Assembly: GCA_019217005.1 (NCBI GenBank)
Contig: JAHBNG010000028.1
Location: 62,001-126,000, forward strand
DNA: 64,000 nucleotides
Direction of reading: 5' to 3'
Source: Chloroflexi bacterium TSY
Lineage (GTDB): Bacteria; Chloroflexota; Anaerolineae; Caldilineales; Caldilineaceae
Shown: piece by piece, positions 20,518 through 29,900 of the stretch
How the letters are laid out: every line of letters begins with the position of its first letter
Numbering within the stretch: the stretch's first letter is position 1
Notes under the pieces: model-generated
Seen by the model: only the letters and a program-made list of their open reading frames with translations
Told to the model about the DNA's origin: nothing
Database searches by the model: none
Position numbers and translations under genes: made by a program

Positions 20518-21939
20518 ATGAATCATCGTGAATGCTGGGTTCCCATGAATGACGGAGTTCAGCTCGATACATCCATCTTTACGCCATCCGGTGATACGCC
20601 CGCTAGTGGATGGCGGGCCATCTTATTGATCCACGGTCATGGAGACAACGCCAGCAAAGAATCAATGTTTGCGCGTGCCGAGCGATATGCGGAGCGTGAC
20701 TATTTGGCCGTCTGCTACAGTGTACGCGGTCAGGGTGCGTCCGAAGGGCTAACCTTTCATTTGGGTGCACGGGAGATCTTTGACCTGCAAGATATGATCG
20801 ACTGGATATTGAATGAACTGCCTGTTCACCCGGAGAAGTTGGCAGTTTGTGGCAGTTCGCAGGGGGGATGGCACGCCTACATGGCCGCGGCTCATCATGC
20901 TCAAGTCGCGACGGTAGTGCCGGAAAACATTTGCACTGACATGGCTGACTTTGCTGTGCGCAATGGCTGCCTGACGCGCTGGTTCTTTCTACGTACCATG
21001 CGTCGGCGCATCATGAGCGCGGGTTTACAGGATTTGGCGCGACAATGGGCAATTAGCGGAGAGTGGGAGCGATTGCGAGAGTGGTTGCGCCCCACATCTC
21101 CACGGCTCTTTGTCAAACGGATTCGTTGCCCTGCCTTCATCCTTCATGGCTGGCACGACATGGGGATGCCTGCCAACGAAGTGCTTGCCATGTTCGAGCA
21201 GCTAACCGTGCCCAAGAAACTCTACCTGGGTGGTGGTGGACACGAAGGTCAGGATGCGGCAGAGGCTGAGAAGGTGCGACAGGGACTAGTTGACCGTTGG
21301 CTCGATTATTGGCTTAAGGATGAACAAAACGGGATTTTGGAGGAGCCGGCGATTACCTATGTACGACGGCCAACTTGGGACGCAGTAGAAATTGATGCAT
21401 CGCCACCACAGTCAACACCAGCATCAACGTTCGAACCGCTCTATCTTCATGTGGACGGTACGCTCAAAGATCATCCTCCCGTCGGGCCAAGCAATCCTTC
21501 CAATGTCAACAATGTTTTGCTTGATCCAGCCTATTGTTTGCAGACCGCTATTTATGATGACATGGCAGGGGTCTCTGCGGCTTTGGCTCGCGAAACGGTC
21601 TCATTCGAGGGAGCTCGGCTTGAAAAATCATTTGAGCTGTTAGGTTCTCCCAAAGGCACTTTCTTTATGTTGCCCAATCAGAGTGAGTTTCAGGTTCACG
21701 CAGAGCTGTACGATGTATCACCGCACGGAGAAGAAATTTTGATCACACGTGGGCATTATGGCACACGCTGCGCTGCGCCAGGTTGTCATGTTTCGGTTGA
21801 GATCGAGTGCCGTACCATTGGGTATCAGGTAGAGGCTGGTCATCGACTGCGCCTCATCGTCAGCAACTACGATACGCAATATGTATTTCCATACTTTGAG
21901 CCCTTTTGCGCAAGACTCTATGGGGTGGTTCAAAATTAG
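20518..21939 (+). CDS. CocE/NonD (X-Pro dipeptidyl-peptidase S15) family alpha/beta hydrolase
   Basis: 473 residues from MNHRECWVPMNDGVQLDTSI; an in-frame ATG 22 codons upstream lacks family similarity and is not chosen. The N-terminal domain has ILLIHGHGDN (oxyanion region), the nucleophile elbow GSSQGGW, the acid in LHGWHDMGMP and the histidine in GGGGHEGQ. A C-terminal jelly-roll domain begins near residue 300 and contains YQVEAGHRLRLIVSNYD, as in CocE and S15 peptidases. No signal peptide is visible, so it is probably cytosolic. Substrates of the family are acyl esters or X-Pro peptides; this one is unknown. The final codons and TAG overlap the left arm of a palindromic element. Confidence 0.85.
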   Translation: MNHRECWVPMNDGVQLDTSIFTPSGDTPASGWRAILLIHGHGDNASKESMFARAERYAERDYLAVCYSVRGQGASEGLTFHLGAREIFDLQDMIDWILNELPVHPEKLAVCGSSQGGWHAYMAAAHHAQVATVVPENICTDMADFAVRNGCLTRWFFLRTMRRRIMSAGLQDLARQWAISGEWERLREWLRPTSPRLFVKRIRCPAFILHGWHDMGMPANEVLAMFEQLTVPKKLYLGGGGHEGQDAAEAEKVRQGLVDRWLDYWLKDEQNGILEEPAITYVRRPTWDAVEIDASPPQSTPASTFEPLYLHVDGTLKDHPPVGPSNPSNVNNVLLDPAYCLQTAIYDDMAGVSAALARETVSFEGARLEKSFELLGSPKGTFFMLPNQSEFQVHAELYDVSPHGEEILITRGHYGTRCAAPGCHVSVEIECRTIGYQVEAGHRLRLIVSNYDTQYVFPYFEPFCARLYGVVQN

Positions 21940-22076
21940 GTTTACACTTTTGATATATAGACAAAAATCTATATGAGACCGTTTTCTCTCTGAGAACCGG
22001 CGAAATCAGAGAATATAAACGTTCTTTCTGTTTCTAAAAGTGTAAACCTATCTATCCAGCTAAAATGAACCACCCC
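21922..22076. repeat. MITE-like palindromic element overlapping the hydrolase 3' end
   Basis: The outer arms GGGGTGGTTCA (21922-21932) and TGAACCACCCC (22066-22076), and inner arms TAGGTTTACACTTTT (21937-21951) and AAAAGTGTAAACCTA (22036-22050), are perfect inverted repeats. The left arm encodes the last residues of the hydrolase and its TAG stop. It may serve as a shared terminator, or be an inserted element that created a new C-terminus. Confidence 0.65.
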
Positions 22077-22118
22077 GACTCTATCATGACAATCAGCGGC
22101 CGTCGATGATTGAGCTAC

Positions 22119-23803
22119 CTATTCGCCCATCTCAAACCCATAATCACGCTTTGCCTGCTCCTCCGTAATATAACCATTCTTCAGATCTGCTTCGACCAAC
22201 GCCCGCTCCCGCTCTTTTGGATCGCCCCATCCGGCGCCTGTGGCTGTCATGACCTGGATCACATCGTCGGCGTTGAGCGTTAGCCCACTGACAACTGAAT
22301 GGCGCTCCGTTTCGCCGTTGGCACGCCGAATAATGAAGTGATTGGGCGAACCGAACTGGCCCCCTTCCAACGGCCAAGGCGGTTCATCAGAACGGGTGTA
22401 GGCTGCCGTGAGCCAAGCATTGTCGGAGCGGATGCGGTAGTCGATGCGCACCCCTTTGCCACCGCGATAGAGTCCCGCGCCACCATCCTCGTCGTGGAAA
22501 CTCAGGTAGTCGACGGTTACGCCATAGCGAGACTCAGCTACTTCCGCAGGACAGTTGTAGGTTTCACCGTGCAGCCCACAGAACTGTCCTGCGTTGCCAT
22601 CCTTACGCGCTGATCCGCCCCAGCCGCCCAGCTCTGGCTCGATGACGGCATAGGCGCGCCCGGTATCTGGATGTGTACCGCCAAAGAGCGTGCCGCAGAC
22701 CGACGAGAAGCTACCTGCAGGGATACGGTCGGGCATGTGGGGTGCTAAGCAGCGCAGGATCAGATCGTGCAGACGTACCGTCAACTCGTAGTAGATGCCC
22801 ATGGCAGCTGGATAGGTTGGGTTGAAGACGCTACCTTCACGCAAGAGTACTTTTAGGGGGCGAAAGGTGCCGCCATTGGCACTTTTTTCTGGTGCAGTGA
22901 TGTTCTTGAAAAGGCCATCTGACACGAAACGATGGAATCGTCGGCGCTCATGTTGAATGGTCCCGGATCTTGATCGGGGTTGTTGCGCAAGTCAATGACA
23001 AATTCGTCGTCGGTAATTTTGATGGTGACATTGTAAAAGATGCCGGTGTCCTGCTTCTCCTCCAGCGAATAAACGCCGTTGGGCAGATTGCGAATGCCAC
23101 GCAAACTCACTTGCTCACCATAGTCCATATAGGAATCGAGTGCGGTAAGAAAAACATCCTTACCATATTTGTCGACGATTTCCAGAATGCGTCGTTCCCC
23201 AATCCGAACGGCTGCGATTCCAGCCCAAAGATCGCCAGTGAGAAAGTCGGGCATGCGGCAGTTGGCGGTCAGAATATCGAAGATCCCTTGCAGCGGCTCA
23301 CCACGTGAGATGAGCTTAACCCCAGGCATAATCATGCCTTCCTGGAAGATCTCGGTGGCGTCGGTCGACATGCTGCCCGGCACCATCCCACCAACATCAT
23401 TCCAGTGCGCAATGTTGGCTGTCCATGCCACGAGTTCGTCTTCGCCCGCCTCATTTTGGGTAAAAACAGGCATCGTCAAGACCATATCGTTGAGGTGTGT
23501 CACCCCACCATTGTAGGGATCATTGGTGATAAAGATATCACCAGGCTCGATATCGCCCGGCTGATCAAATTTCTCGATGATCTTCTTGACTGTTTTGTCT
23601 AGCACGCCAATAAAGGCAGGAATCCCCGCCCCGGAGCTAGCCATCTCGCCATTGCGGTCGGTGATGCCCGTGCCCATATCGAGCACTTCATAGATGATCG
23701 CACTCATGGCCGTGCGTCGCATGGCACCGAACATTTCGTCGGCTGTGGCTTGGAGAGAGTTCTGGATGATTTCTAGGGTGATCGGATCAAATTGTGTAGT
23801 CAT
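22119..23803 (-). pseudogene. Hydantoinase B / oxoprolinase (HyuB) family, one frameshift
   Basis: The start MTTQFDPITLEIIQNSLQAT is chosen by AGAGGAGC just upstream. The first frame covers ADEMFGAMRRTAMSAIIYE, DPYNGGVTHLND and NMSADDSIVSCQMAF. It breaks at an A4/T4 run (22909-22912) and resumes as KNITAPEKSANGGTFRPL, continuing with GGWGGSARKDGNAGQF to the stop at 22119. Merged length is about 560 residues, normal for HyuB, the ATP-dependent hydantoinase/acetone carboxylase beta-like subunit. No HyuA partner is adjacent, which is unusual. One inserted or lost base restores everything. It lies 13 bp after the DUF1703 gene on the same strand. Confidence 0.82.
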
Positions 23804-23816
23804 AGCTCCTCTAGCT

Positions 23817-25286
23817 TTACAGATGTTCGAATTCTGTCGACTTCCAATCATCTACAGTTCGCGTTTGGGTATCAAAGTTCACCCCAACACACGCGATCGG
23901 CTTCCCATGCAGCTGATACTTTTGATAATATGCATGATCATCCATCTGATCGAGTGCGATCTGGGCGCTCTTATCTAGCTTAAATTCAAAGAGATAGATA
24001 CGATCATCCAACTCAACGACTGAATCAATGCGTCCATCGTTGGTCTTGACTTCGGCGCTGATGCGCAGACCAATGAGCTTGAAGAAGAGTGCGAGATCAT
24101 GATTTCGGAGGGCATCGATTAGTCGCCGCAAATGGGCATCACTCAATCCTTGTTGCGTGTTGCTAAAGGCATCGAGGAGATAGACCATAAAGGCATTTTC
24201 AACTTCAAAGTTGGGGTAGCCAAGTTGATAGCCTTGCGAATCTGGATAGTATGCTTTAATTGTCAGATAACCAGTTTGAAAGAGCAATGGAATGATGGAA
24301 AGCTTGTCGATTTCGTAAGTACTAAAAGCCAGTTCGCTTAACTCTAGATTGCTCAGTTCTTCCAGATCAAAATTGCCTTCACGAATCAGCTTGATTAAGA
24401 AGGATGGGCTACCACTCTCAAACCAGTAATTGGAGAAGCGTTGGTTATAAAAAAGGTGCAGAGTCGAAAACGGATTGTAGACATTCTCTGCTTCAGGCGC
24501 AAAGCAGAAGCCATTATACCAATGATGCATCTGCTCAATAAAAGTATCTTCTGTAATATCTTCCTTTTCGGCAAAGAGCGTGATGTTTTGGGATAGATTT
24601 TGGCGAATTTCCGTCTCTGTCAGTCCCAAAGCTGTCGCAAAGGCAGTATTCAGCGTCAGGTCTGTCAGATTGTTCAGATCGGAAAAGACACCTACTTTGC
24701 TAAATTTACTGATACCCGTAATGAACGACATACGAATATAGCGATCCAATGCTTTGATCACGCCGTAGAAGCCTTTGAGCGTAGATAGTATCTTTTGCGC
24801 CTCAGGCAAATTATCTAGATTGTCGATGAGAGGTTTGTCATATTCGTCAATTAGGATGATGACCTGCTTCTCCACGGATAAAGCCAAGATCAAATCGCCA
24901 AATTGAGCATAATGAGGCCCATCTTGTAATGAGACCCCATGCCGTTGGGCATCAAACGCTAAATAGCGTTTAATGTTACTCTGTAGTTCTTCCGCAGTGG
25001 ATGATGGGTAAAGACTAAAATCAAGGCGAATGACGGCGTTGGCTTCCCAATGATAATCGCTGTTATCGATCCACAGCCCCTGAAAAAGCTCACGATTCCC
25101 TTGAAATAATTCTTCCAAAGTCGAGATGAACAGACTCTTCCCAAAACGACGTGGTCGCGACAAAAACCAGGCTCCTTTAGGCAGATGTACCAAATCATAA
25201 ATATACTTTGTCTTATCAACATATAGATAGTCGCCCTCAATGATGTCGCGGAAGCTGGATGTCGTAGTTGGTAATCGTTTGGACAT
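23817..25286 (-). CDS. AAA-ATPase with C-terminal PD-(D/E)XK nuclease domain (DUF1703/AAA-ATPase_like)
   Basis: 489 residues starting MSKRLPTTTSSFRDIIEGD. It has the typical YVDKTKYIYDL opening, a P-loop SRPRRFGKSLFISTL near residue 50, a Walker B-like VIILIDEYDKPLID near 150 and an arginine region ITGISKFSKVGVFSDLNN. The C-terminus carries the nuclease-type motif DGRIDSVVELDDRIYLFEFKL (D-x16-E-x-K). The family is widespread and multicopy in Chloroflexota, Bacteroidota and others. Its role is unproven; a mobile or defence function is often suggested. The frame is intact. Confidence 0.88.
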   Translation of the reverse strand: MSKRLPTTTSSFRDIIEGDYLYVDKTKYIYDLVHLPKGAWFLSRPRRFGKSLFISTLEELFQGNRELFQGLWIDNSDYHWEANAVIRLDFSLYPSSTAEELQSNIKRYLAFDAQRHGVSLQDGPHYAQFGDLILALSVEKQVIILIDEYDKPLIDNLDNLPEAQKILSTLKGFYGVIKALDRYIRMSFITGISKFSKVGVFSDLNNLTDLTLNTAFATALGLTETEIRQNLSQNITLFAEKEDITEDTFIEQMHHWYNGFCFAPEAENVYNPFSTLHLFYNQRFSNYWFESGSPSFLIKLIREGNFDLEELSNLELSELAFSTYEIDKLSIIPLLFQTGYLTIKAYYPDSQGYQLGYPNFEVENAFMVYLLDAFSNTQQGLSDAHLRRLIDALRNHDLALFFKLIGLRISAEVKTNDGRIDSVVELDDRIYLFEFKLDKSAQIALDQMDDHAYYQKYQLHGKPIACVGVNFDTQTRTVDDWKSTEFEHL

Positions 25287-25435
25287 GTCACACCTGGCAT
25301 GGAAATGCAAATCGTTATCTCAATAGACTCGACCATTGTATCGATTTCAGCCACGAATCCCCAAAATACCCGTTACATTCATTGCATTGCAATGCAATCA
25401 TCATCAACGCCAGAATTGAAATCGTCCACATTTGT

Positions 25436-26230
25436 TTACTCATTCCAGCGATCACTGCCACGAAACGGCATATGCTCACCTTCCACAAAGCGTGGTCGTT
25501 CGACATAGACATTCTGAACATGCGGTACAGCTTCGCCCCGAAACAATACATTTTTATGGTCTTCTTTCTTGACCCAAGTTGTTGGTGGCACATAGCGTAA
25601 GGTTAAGCCGACTCGCCATCGATCTGACCTGTTGGCATTCGAGCCATGAATGATCGACGGGTTGTGAATTGAAATATCTCCTGCTCGTAACTCTATATCG
25701 ACAGCGGCAGATTCATCTATTTCATGGGGGTGAATCCCCAGATCGAGTACATAGTCCCCTCTATCCATCTGGATCATATCTTTGCGCGTGAGCAACCGAT
25801 TATTCTGTGTGCCAGGGATGACGCGCATACAGCCATTTTCAACTGTCGAATCGGTGCCAGCCACCCAGAGTGTGGTCACTTCCATTGGCTCTAAGGGCCA
25901 ATAGGAACCATCCTGATGCCAGCCGACAGCTTGCCCCGTATGTGGTCTCTTGGCAATGTAGTGGGCACCAAACAGAACGATTGCTGGACCGATGAACTGC
26001 TCGGCTATATCCAGCAAGCGGTCATCGCCTGCCACTCGGTGCAAAAATGGATCGTCAACCAACAAGTGATGATGGAGCGCTTCGGGTCGAACATCAGGAT
26101 GTTTTTTGCCCAACCAGTGAATGTGGTCCACCATCTCCTGCGCCAGGTCGGCATCGATGGCGTTGCGCACGATCACATAGCCCTTTTCATCATATTCCTG
26201 GCGAATATCAAGTTCGAGCGCTGTTTGCAT
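25436..26230 (-). CDS. Phytanoyl-CoA dioxygenase (PhyH) family protein
   Basis: 264 residues from MQTALELDIRQEYDEKGYVI; upstream in-frame codons overlap the previous gene and are not used. It is a Fe(II)/2-oxoglutarate oxygenase: the HxD pair is in VGWHQDGSYW, the distal histidine in NPSIIHGSNANRSD, and the 2-oxoglutarate arginine in RWRVGLTLRY. ENGCMRVIPGTQ is the usual PhyH signature. The gene follows the TIM-barrel isomerase by one base, so the two are translationally coupled. It probably hydroxylates a small molecule in the same catabolic pathway; the substrate is unknown. Confidence 0.9.
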   Translation of the reverse strand: MQTALELDIRQEYDEKGYVIVRNAIDADLAQEMVDHIHWLGKKHPDVRPEALHHHLLVDDPFLHRVAGDDRLLDIAEQFIGPAIVLFGAHYIAKRPHTGQAVGWHQDGSYWPLEPMEVTTLWVAGTDSTVENGCMRVIPGTQNNRLLTRKDMIQMDRGDYVLDLGIHPHEIDESAAVDIELRAGDISIHNPSIIHGSNANRSDRWRVGLTLRYVPPTTWVKKEDHKNVLFRGEAVPHVQNVYVERPRFVEGEHMPFRGSDRWNE

Positions 26231-26231
26231 C

Positions 26232-27101
26232 TTAACACCCCTCCAGATATCTGGCTGCATGGAGGATACCGGCCTTCTCCTCTGGGCCACCATCATTGAA
26301 ATTGGCGTCTTCCAACTCGATCGAGACACGCCCACTATATCCACTCTCAGCCAAAACCTGAAAGACCTTGACCCACGGCGTTAACCCATGACCGGGAATG
26401 CAGTAGCGCCAGGCAAACCCACCAAAGGGTACCGCTTTGGCAAAGGTGCCGGGTTGTTCCAGACCATATTCATAGACGTTGTCAGCCAAAATCTCTGTAT
26501 CCTTGCCGTGGACGTGATAGACCCGATCGACAAATTCATATAGGAAACGGATGGGGTCGATGCCCATGCGCAGCAGATGGGATGGGTCATAGTTGACGCC
26601 CATGGCTTTGGAAGGAACTGCCTCAAAGAAGGCGCGGTAGGTTTCAGGCGTGCAGCACAAGGCGCCTGGCCCCGGCCAGCCTTCGATGGCGATGCGCGCA
26701 TCAACTTCCTCGAGAATAGGGGCCAGTTTGCTGAAGCTTTCGACGATATAGTCAAAATTTTCGGCCCTCGGCAGCGCCGGATTTTCTGGAATCATCGTAA
26801 CAAAGTAGGTCATGGGGCCAAGCTTGGCACAGTTGCGAAAGTAGGCTTGGTTTTCCGCTACGGCAGCTGCACGAGTCGATTTATCTGCTGCAATCAAATT
26901 GCGTCCATTGAGCAGATCGGCCGTTCCGATCCAGAGCCCCGCATCGAGCACTTGCTGTCCCACCTTATCTGCATCACTACCCATATCTAGGCCACCAAGA
27001 CCGCTCTCTTTGGTCCAGGAAACGACATTTTCAAAGGGAGCTTTGCTGGTCCAGCCGCGCATGCGAAAGCCGATGGGATAATTTCCGGTACGTGTATTCA
27101 T
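26232..27101 (-). CDS. Sugar phosphate isomerase/epimerase (AP endonuclease family 2 TIM barrel)
   Basis: 289 residues, MNTRTGNYPIGFRMRGWTSK. The xylose-isomerase-like barrel is marked by RIAIEGWPG (metal-binding Glu), GVNYDPSHLLRMGID (Asp/His), VYHVHGKDTEI (His-x-His-x-Lys-Asp) and RVSIELEDANF (final Glu). These give a divalent-metal site for aldose-ketose isomerisation or epimerisation. Coupled to the PhyH gene downstream and preceded by about 110 bp from the GNAT gene. A role in sugar or inositol catabolism is inferred from family only. Confidence 0.88.
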   Translation of the reverse strand: MNTRTGNYPIGFRMRGWTSKAPFENVVSWTKESGLGGLDMGSDADKVGQQVLDAGLWIGTADLLNGRNLIAADKSTRAAAVAENQAYFRNCAKLGPMTYFVTMIPENPALPRAENFDYIVESFSKLAPILEEVDARIAIEGWPGPGALCCTPETYRAFFEAVPSKAMGVNYDPSHLLRMGIDPIRFLYEFVDRVYHVHGKDTEILADNVYEYGLEQPGTFAKAVPFGGFAWRYCIPGHGLTPWVKVFQVLAESGYSGRVSIELEDANFNDGGPEEKAGILHAARYLEGC

Positions 27102-27215
27102 GAAAGTTTGACCTTTGTTATTGGCTCATCTATTTGCAAATTTGGACAACAATGTTTGGCTCAACCACACGTTTACTGGGCTGGTTGTTTGGGAGATGAG
27201 CGTTTTGTGTCTTAT

Positions 27216-27803
27216 TTATATAGATTCTTTTGCTATTTGAGGCCACTCCTCTGGCATAAATTCCCAGTCGAGTTGCCGACAAACATCACGCCACCGCTCT
27301 TCCATATCTGGTTCATAAAGAAACGGCACCCAGCCCAGCTTGAGATAGGTTTTGATGGCAGGTAGGCGCCAATCGTCAGTATTGAGATAGAAGTGTCGAT
27401 AGCCACCCTTTAGGAGGCGTCGTACGACTGACGCGCAGACAGCCATGCCCAATCCTTTCCCGCCATGATCGGGGTTCGCCGCCACCCAGCCCAATTCGCC
27501 AGCAAAGGGGTGCAGATCCTTGGGGTTATGATTTGCCATGGCGGTTGCCACAATTTCCTCACTCTTCTGATGGATGATCAAAAACCAACCATCAGGCAGG
27601 ATTTTTGACAACCAGGGACGCAAGACACCATCATCCCAATCCTTGAAACCAGCCAGATCCATTACCTTGTAAAACCCTGGTTCATCTCCAGGTTGATGGG
27701 TGCGCAGCGTGTACCCTGCCGGAACATGCACCTCCGGTGGAGAGTTCAGTAAATGCTCCGGCCAAAGCATTTTTAGCTGCTGTTTTGGTACTGTGCTACT
27801 CAT
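27216..27803 (-). CDS. GNAT-family N-acetyltransferase
   Basis: 195 residues. It has a divergent first half and a clear acetyl-CoA loop near residues 105-125 (GELGWVAANPDHGGKGLGMA, the V/I-x-x-x-x-x-G-x-G-x-G/A signature), followed by HFYLNTDDWRLPAIKTYLKLGW, a standard GNAT helix. The substrate is unknown. Between its start and the TPP enzyme gene lie 336 bp with only a palindromic repeat. Confidence 0.85.
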   Translation of the reverse strand: MSSTVPKQQLKMLWPEHLLNSPPEVHVPAGYTLRTHQPGDEPGFYKVMDLAGFKDWDDGVLRPWLSKILPDGWFLIIHQKSEEIVATAMANHNPKDLHPFAGELGWVAANPDHGGKGLGMAVCASVVRRLLKGGYRHFYLNTDDWRLPAIKTYLKLGWVPFLYEPDMEERWRDVCRQLDWEFMPEEWPQIAKESI

Positions 27804-27942
27804 AGTTCCTGTCCTTCGTTTGTGATGTGGAATAAACCAGCTGGGCTCAACAGGATCTCAAGGGTTGACAGAAAAGAGCCCGCTCGTAGGTTGTCATCCC
27901 CCTGTGATCCGAAAGAACCACAAGTTATTTGTTCTAGGAATC

Positions 27943-28021
27943 GTTGACATTTGACAGCCCTCTCGAGAGAAAGTATCGCTCAACGCGACCAACTCTCTGA
28001 GGGCGCACTCTAAATGTCAAC
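27943..28021. repeat. Palindromic element between the TPP enzyme and GNAT genes
   Basis: GTTGACATTT (27943-27952) pairs with AAATGTCAAC (28012-28021). Inside, CCCTCTCGAGAGA and TCTCTGAGGG also pair. About 80 bp, not coding. The rest of 27804-28139 shows nothing recognisable. Confidence 0.5.
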
Positions 28022-28139
28022 AGAACCTAGTATAGGAAAGTATAAAAATCAGCCACGAAACATGGCCAGATTCTGGCTGTGGATGCTACGCATCTGTAAC
28101 CAAACACGAAGTGGTCGCTTCGACCTAGCTGACGGCTGA

Positions 28140-29891
28140 TTAGCTGATAGCTTTTTTATACGACTCGTCGAAACGATATTCCTTTGCAGAGCGTCCTCCA
28201 TCGGGCAAACCGAGTGGCAATTGCACATTGAGCAAGAATGGACGCCCCTCATTTTCGACGACGTTCAAGCCGAGAACGAACGCTTCTTCTAGTTTGGATT
28301 CATCCTGAACATGCATTGCTTCGAGGCCAAAGCCTTCTGCGATCTTGACCGGATTGATATTGCTCAGCGTCACACCTGCATAGTCACCTGTGCGCGCCAT
28401 ATTGCCCTCGGCGCGGTGGAAAGAGTTGGCGACAATACCGTAAGCACCATTGTTGGGAATGACATAAAGAACGGGGATGTTGTGATGCGTCGCCGTCCAT
28501 ACACCAGAGTCAGCGTAACAAAATGAACCATCTCCCACCAAGCCAACAACCGGTCGATCTGGTGCGGCCAATTTGGCACCAACAGTGGCACCAACGGCAT
28601 ACCCCTCTGACGCTCCTGCAGCTTGCACGTAGAGATTGCGACTATTGCTGCCGACTGTTCCGACACTATCCAAGGACAGCGCAAATTGCTCAACTGTGAT
28701 AACCCCACCGCCGCGACTCTCTAATGTGCGATCCAGATGGTCTGCCAGCACCCACGGACGAACAGTGTCGGATTGTGCTGCAACAGACTGGGCTGCAGCG
28801 ACGCGTCGTGCACGGAAGGTGGCGGCCTGTTCCTGGGCCCAAGTTCGACGTTCAACATAGCGTCTTTCTCGGTCCGGTTCAGCACCGATCCAAGCATTCA
28901 GTCGTTCCACAGTGCGCTTTTCATCGGCCAGGATGGCATGATCCAGGCCCACCATATTTTTCAGATGTTCAACATCTGTCCCAATCGCCAGCGTGCGCTG
29001 TGCAGATGAGAAGACACTAAAATCACTCGCTTGACCACGGCCACCATGTCGCACACCAATGCAAAGAACAAGATCCGGATTCAACACCGCCGCGGCCTGA
29101 TCGATCCGACCACAATGGAGAGGATGTTTCTCGGACAGACTGCGGCGCTCGCCAAATGCCGCAACAACGGGCAAGCCAAAGCGCTCGGCCAGGGTTGCAA
29201 CTTGAGCTTGGGCACCGCTTTTCCAGACTCCATCACCTACATACAACAATGGACGTTTTGCATTTTGAAGTGCCTGAGCGAACTCTTCCACATCACTATC
29301 GGCGGGATATCCGACACGCAGGTCGGGAACGTCATCTGTAATGATGTTGCTCGTCATTTGCTGGGTGCCGAGGAGTCGGTCATAGACTGCTAGATGTACT
29401 GGTCCAACTGGCGGCGTCTTGGCGACCTGAATGGCGCGGTGGATGGCTTGGGGCAATCCTTCAGGTTCGATGATCGTCCAGTTGGCTTTGGTAAAGGGGG
29501 CGGCAATCGATGTCGGGCCAAAGCTGTGGCTGAGATCGAGATTGATCCGATCCCCAAAGCTACCTGTATCGCCAGCAAATGTAATGACAACGACGGGCAG
29601 ACTGCCCCACCAGACATTGATGAATTGCCCCAGACATTGAGCCAACCCTGCGCCGAGATGGACAACCATCACTGCTGGGTCGAGATTGATCTGTGAATAA
29701 CCACCCGCCATCGAAGCCACGCTCCCTTCATGCAGCGCTAAGATGCCGTGGATATCTGAATGCATTTGCAACGCGTCGAAAAAATGAGCCTCGCGTGAGC
29801 CAGAGTTGTAGAAGAGATACTTGATCCCAGATGCAGCAAGCTGCTCGACCATGATGTGCGAAGGTGTTCCGGTGATTGGGTTCGTCTGCAT
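28140..29891 (-). CDS. Thiamine-diphosphate enzyme, acetolactate synthase/benzoylformate decarboxylase-like
   Basis: 583 residues with the three-domain POX fold. The activating glutamate is in ILALHEGSVASMAGGY (about residue 55), the central domain has RPLLYVGDGVWKSGA, and the C-terminal ThDP/Mg motif is GDGSFCYADS...NNGAYG. The NNGAYG variant resembles decarboxylases and acyl transferases rather than classic IlvB. No regulatory small subunit is next to it. It ends the run begun by acetoacetyl-CoA synthetase, with only 9 bases between them. It likely cleaves a C-C bond next to a 2-oxo group in a catabolic route. Confidence 0.88.
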   Translation of the reverse strand: MQTNPITGTPSHIMVEQLAASGIKYLFYNSGSREAHFFDALQMHSDIHGILALHEGSVASMAGGYSQINLDPAVMVVHLGAGLAQCLGQFINVWWGSLPVVVITFAGDTGSFGDRINLDLSHSFGPTSIAAPFTKANWTIIEPEGLPQAIHRAIQVAKTPPVGPVHLAVYDRLLGTQQMTSNIITDDVPDLRVGYPADSDVEEFAQALQNAKRPLLYVGDGVWKSGAQAQVATLAERFGLPVVAAFGERRSLSEKHPLHCGRIDQAAAVLNPDLVLCIGVRHGGRGQASDFSVFSSAQRTLAIGTDVEHLKNMVGLDHAILADEKRTVERLNAWIGAEPDRERRYVERRTWAQEQAATFRARRVAAAQSVAAQSDTVRPWVLADHLDRTLESRGGGVITVEQFALSLDSVGTVGSNSRNLYVQAAGASEGYAVGATVGAKLAAPDRPVVGLVGDGSFCYADSGVWTATHHNIPVLYVIPNNGAYGIVANSFHRAEGNMARTGDYAGVTLSNINPVKIAEGFGLEAMHVQDESKLEEAFVLGLNVVENEGRPFLLNVQLPLGLPDGGRSAKEYRFDESYKKAIS

Positions 29892-29900
29892 AGCGATTGT

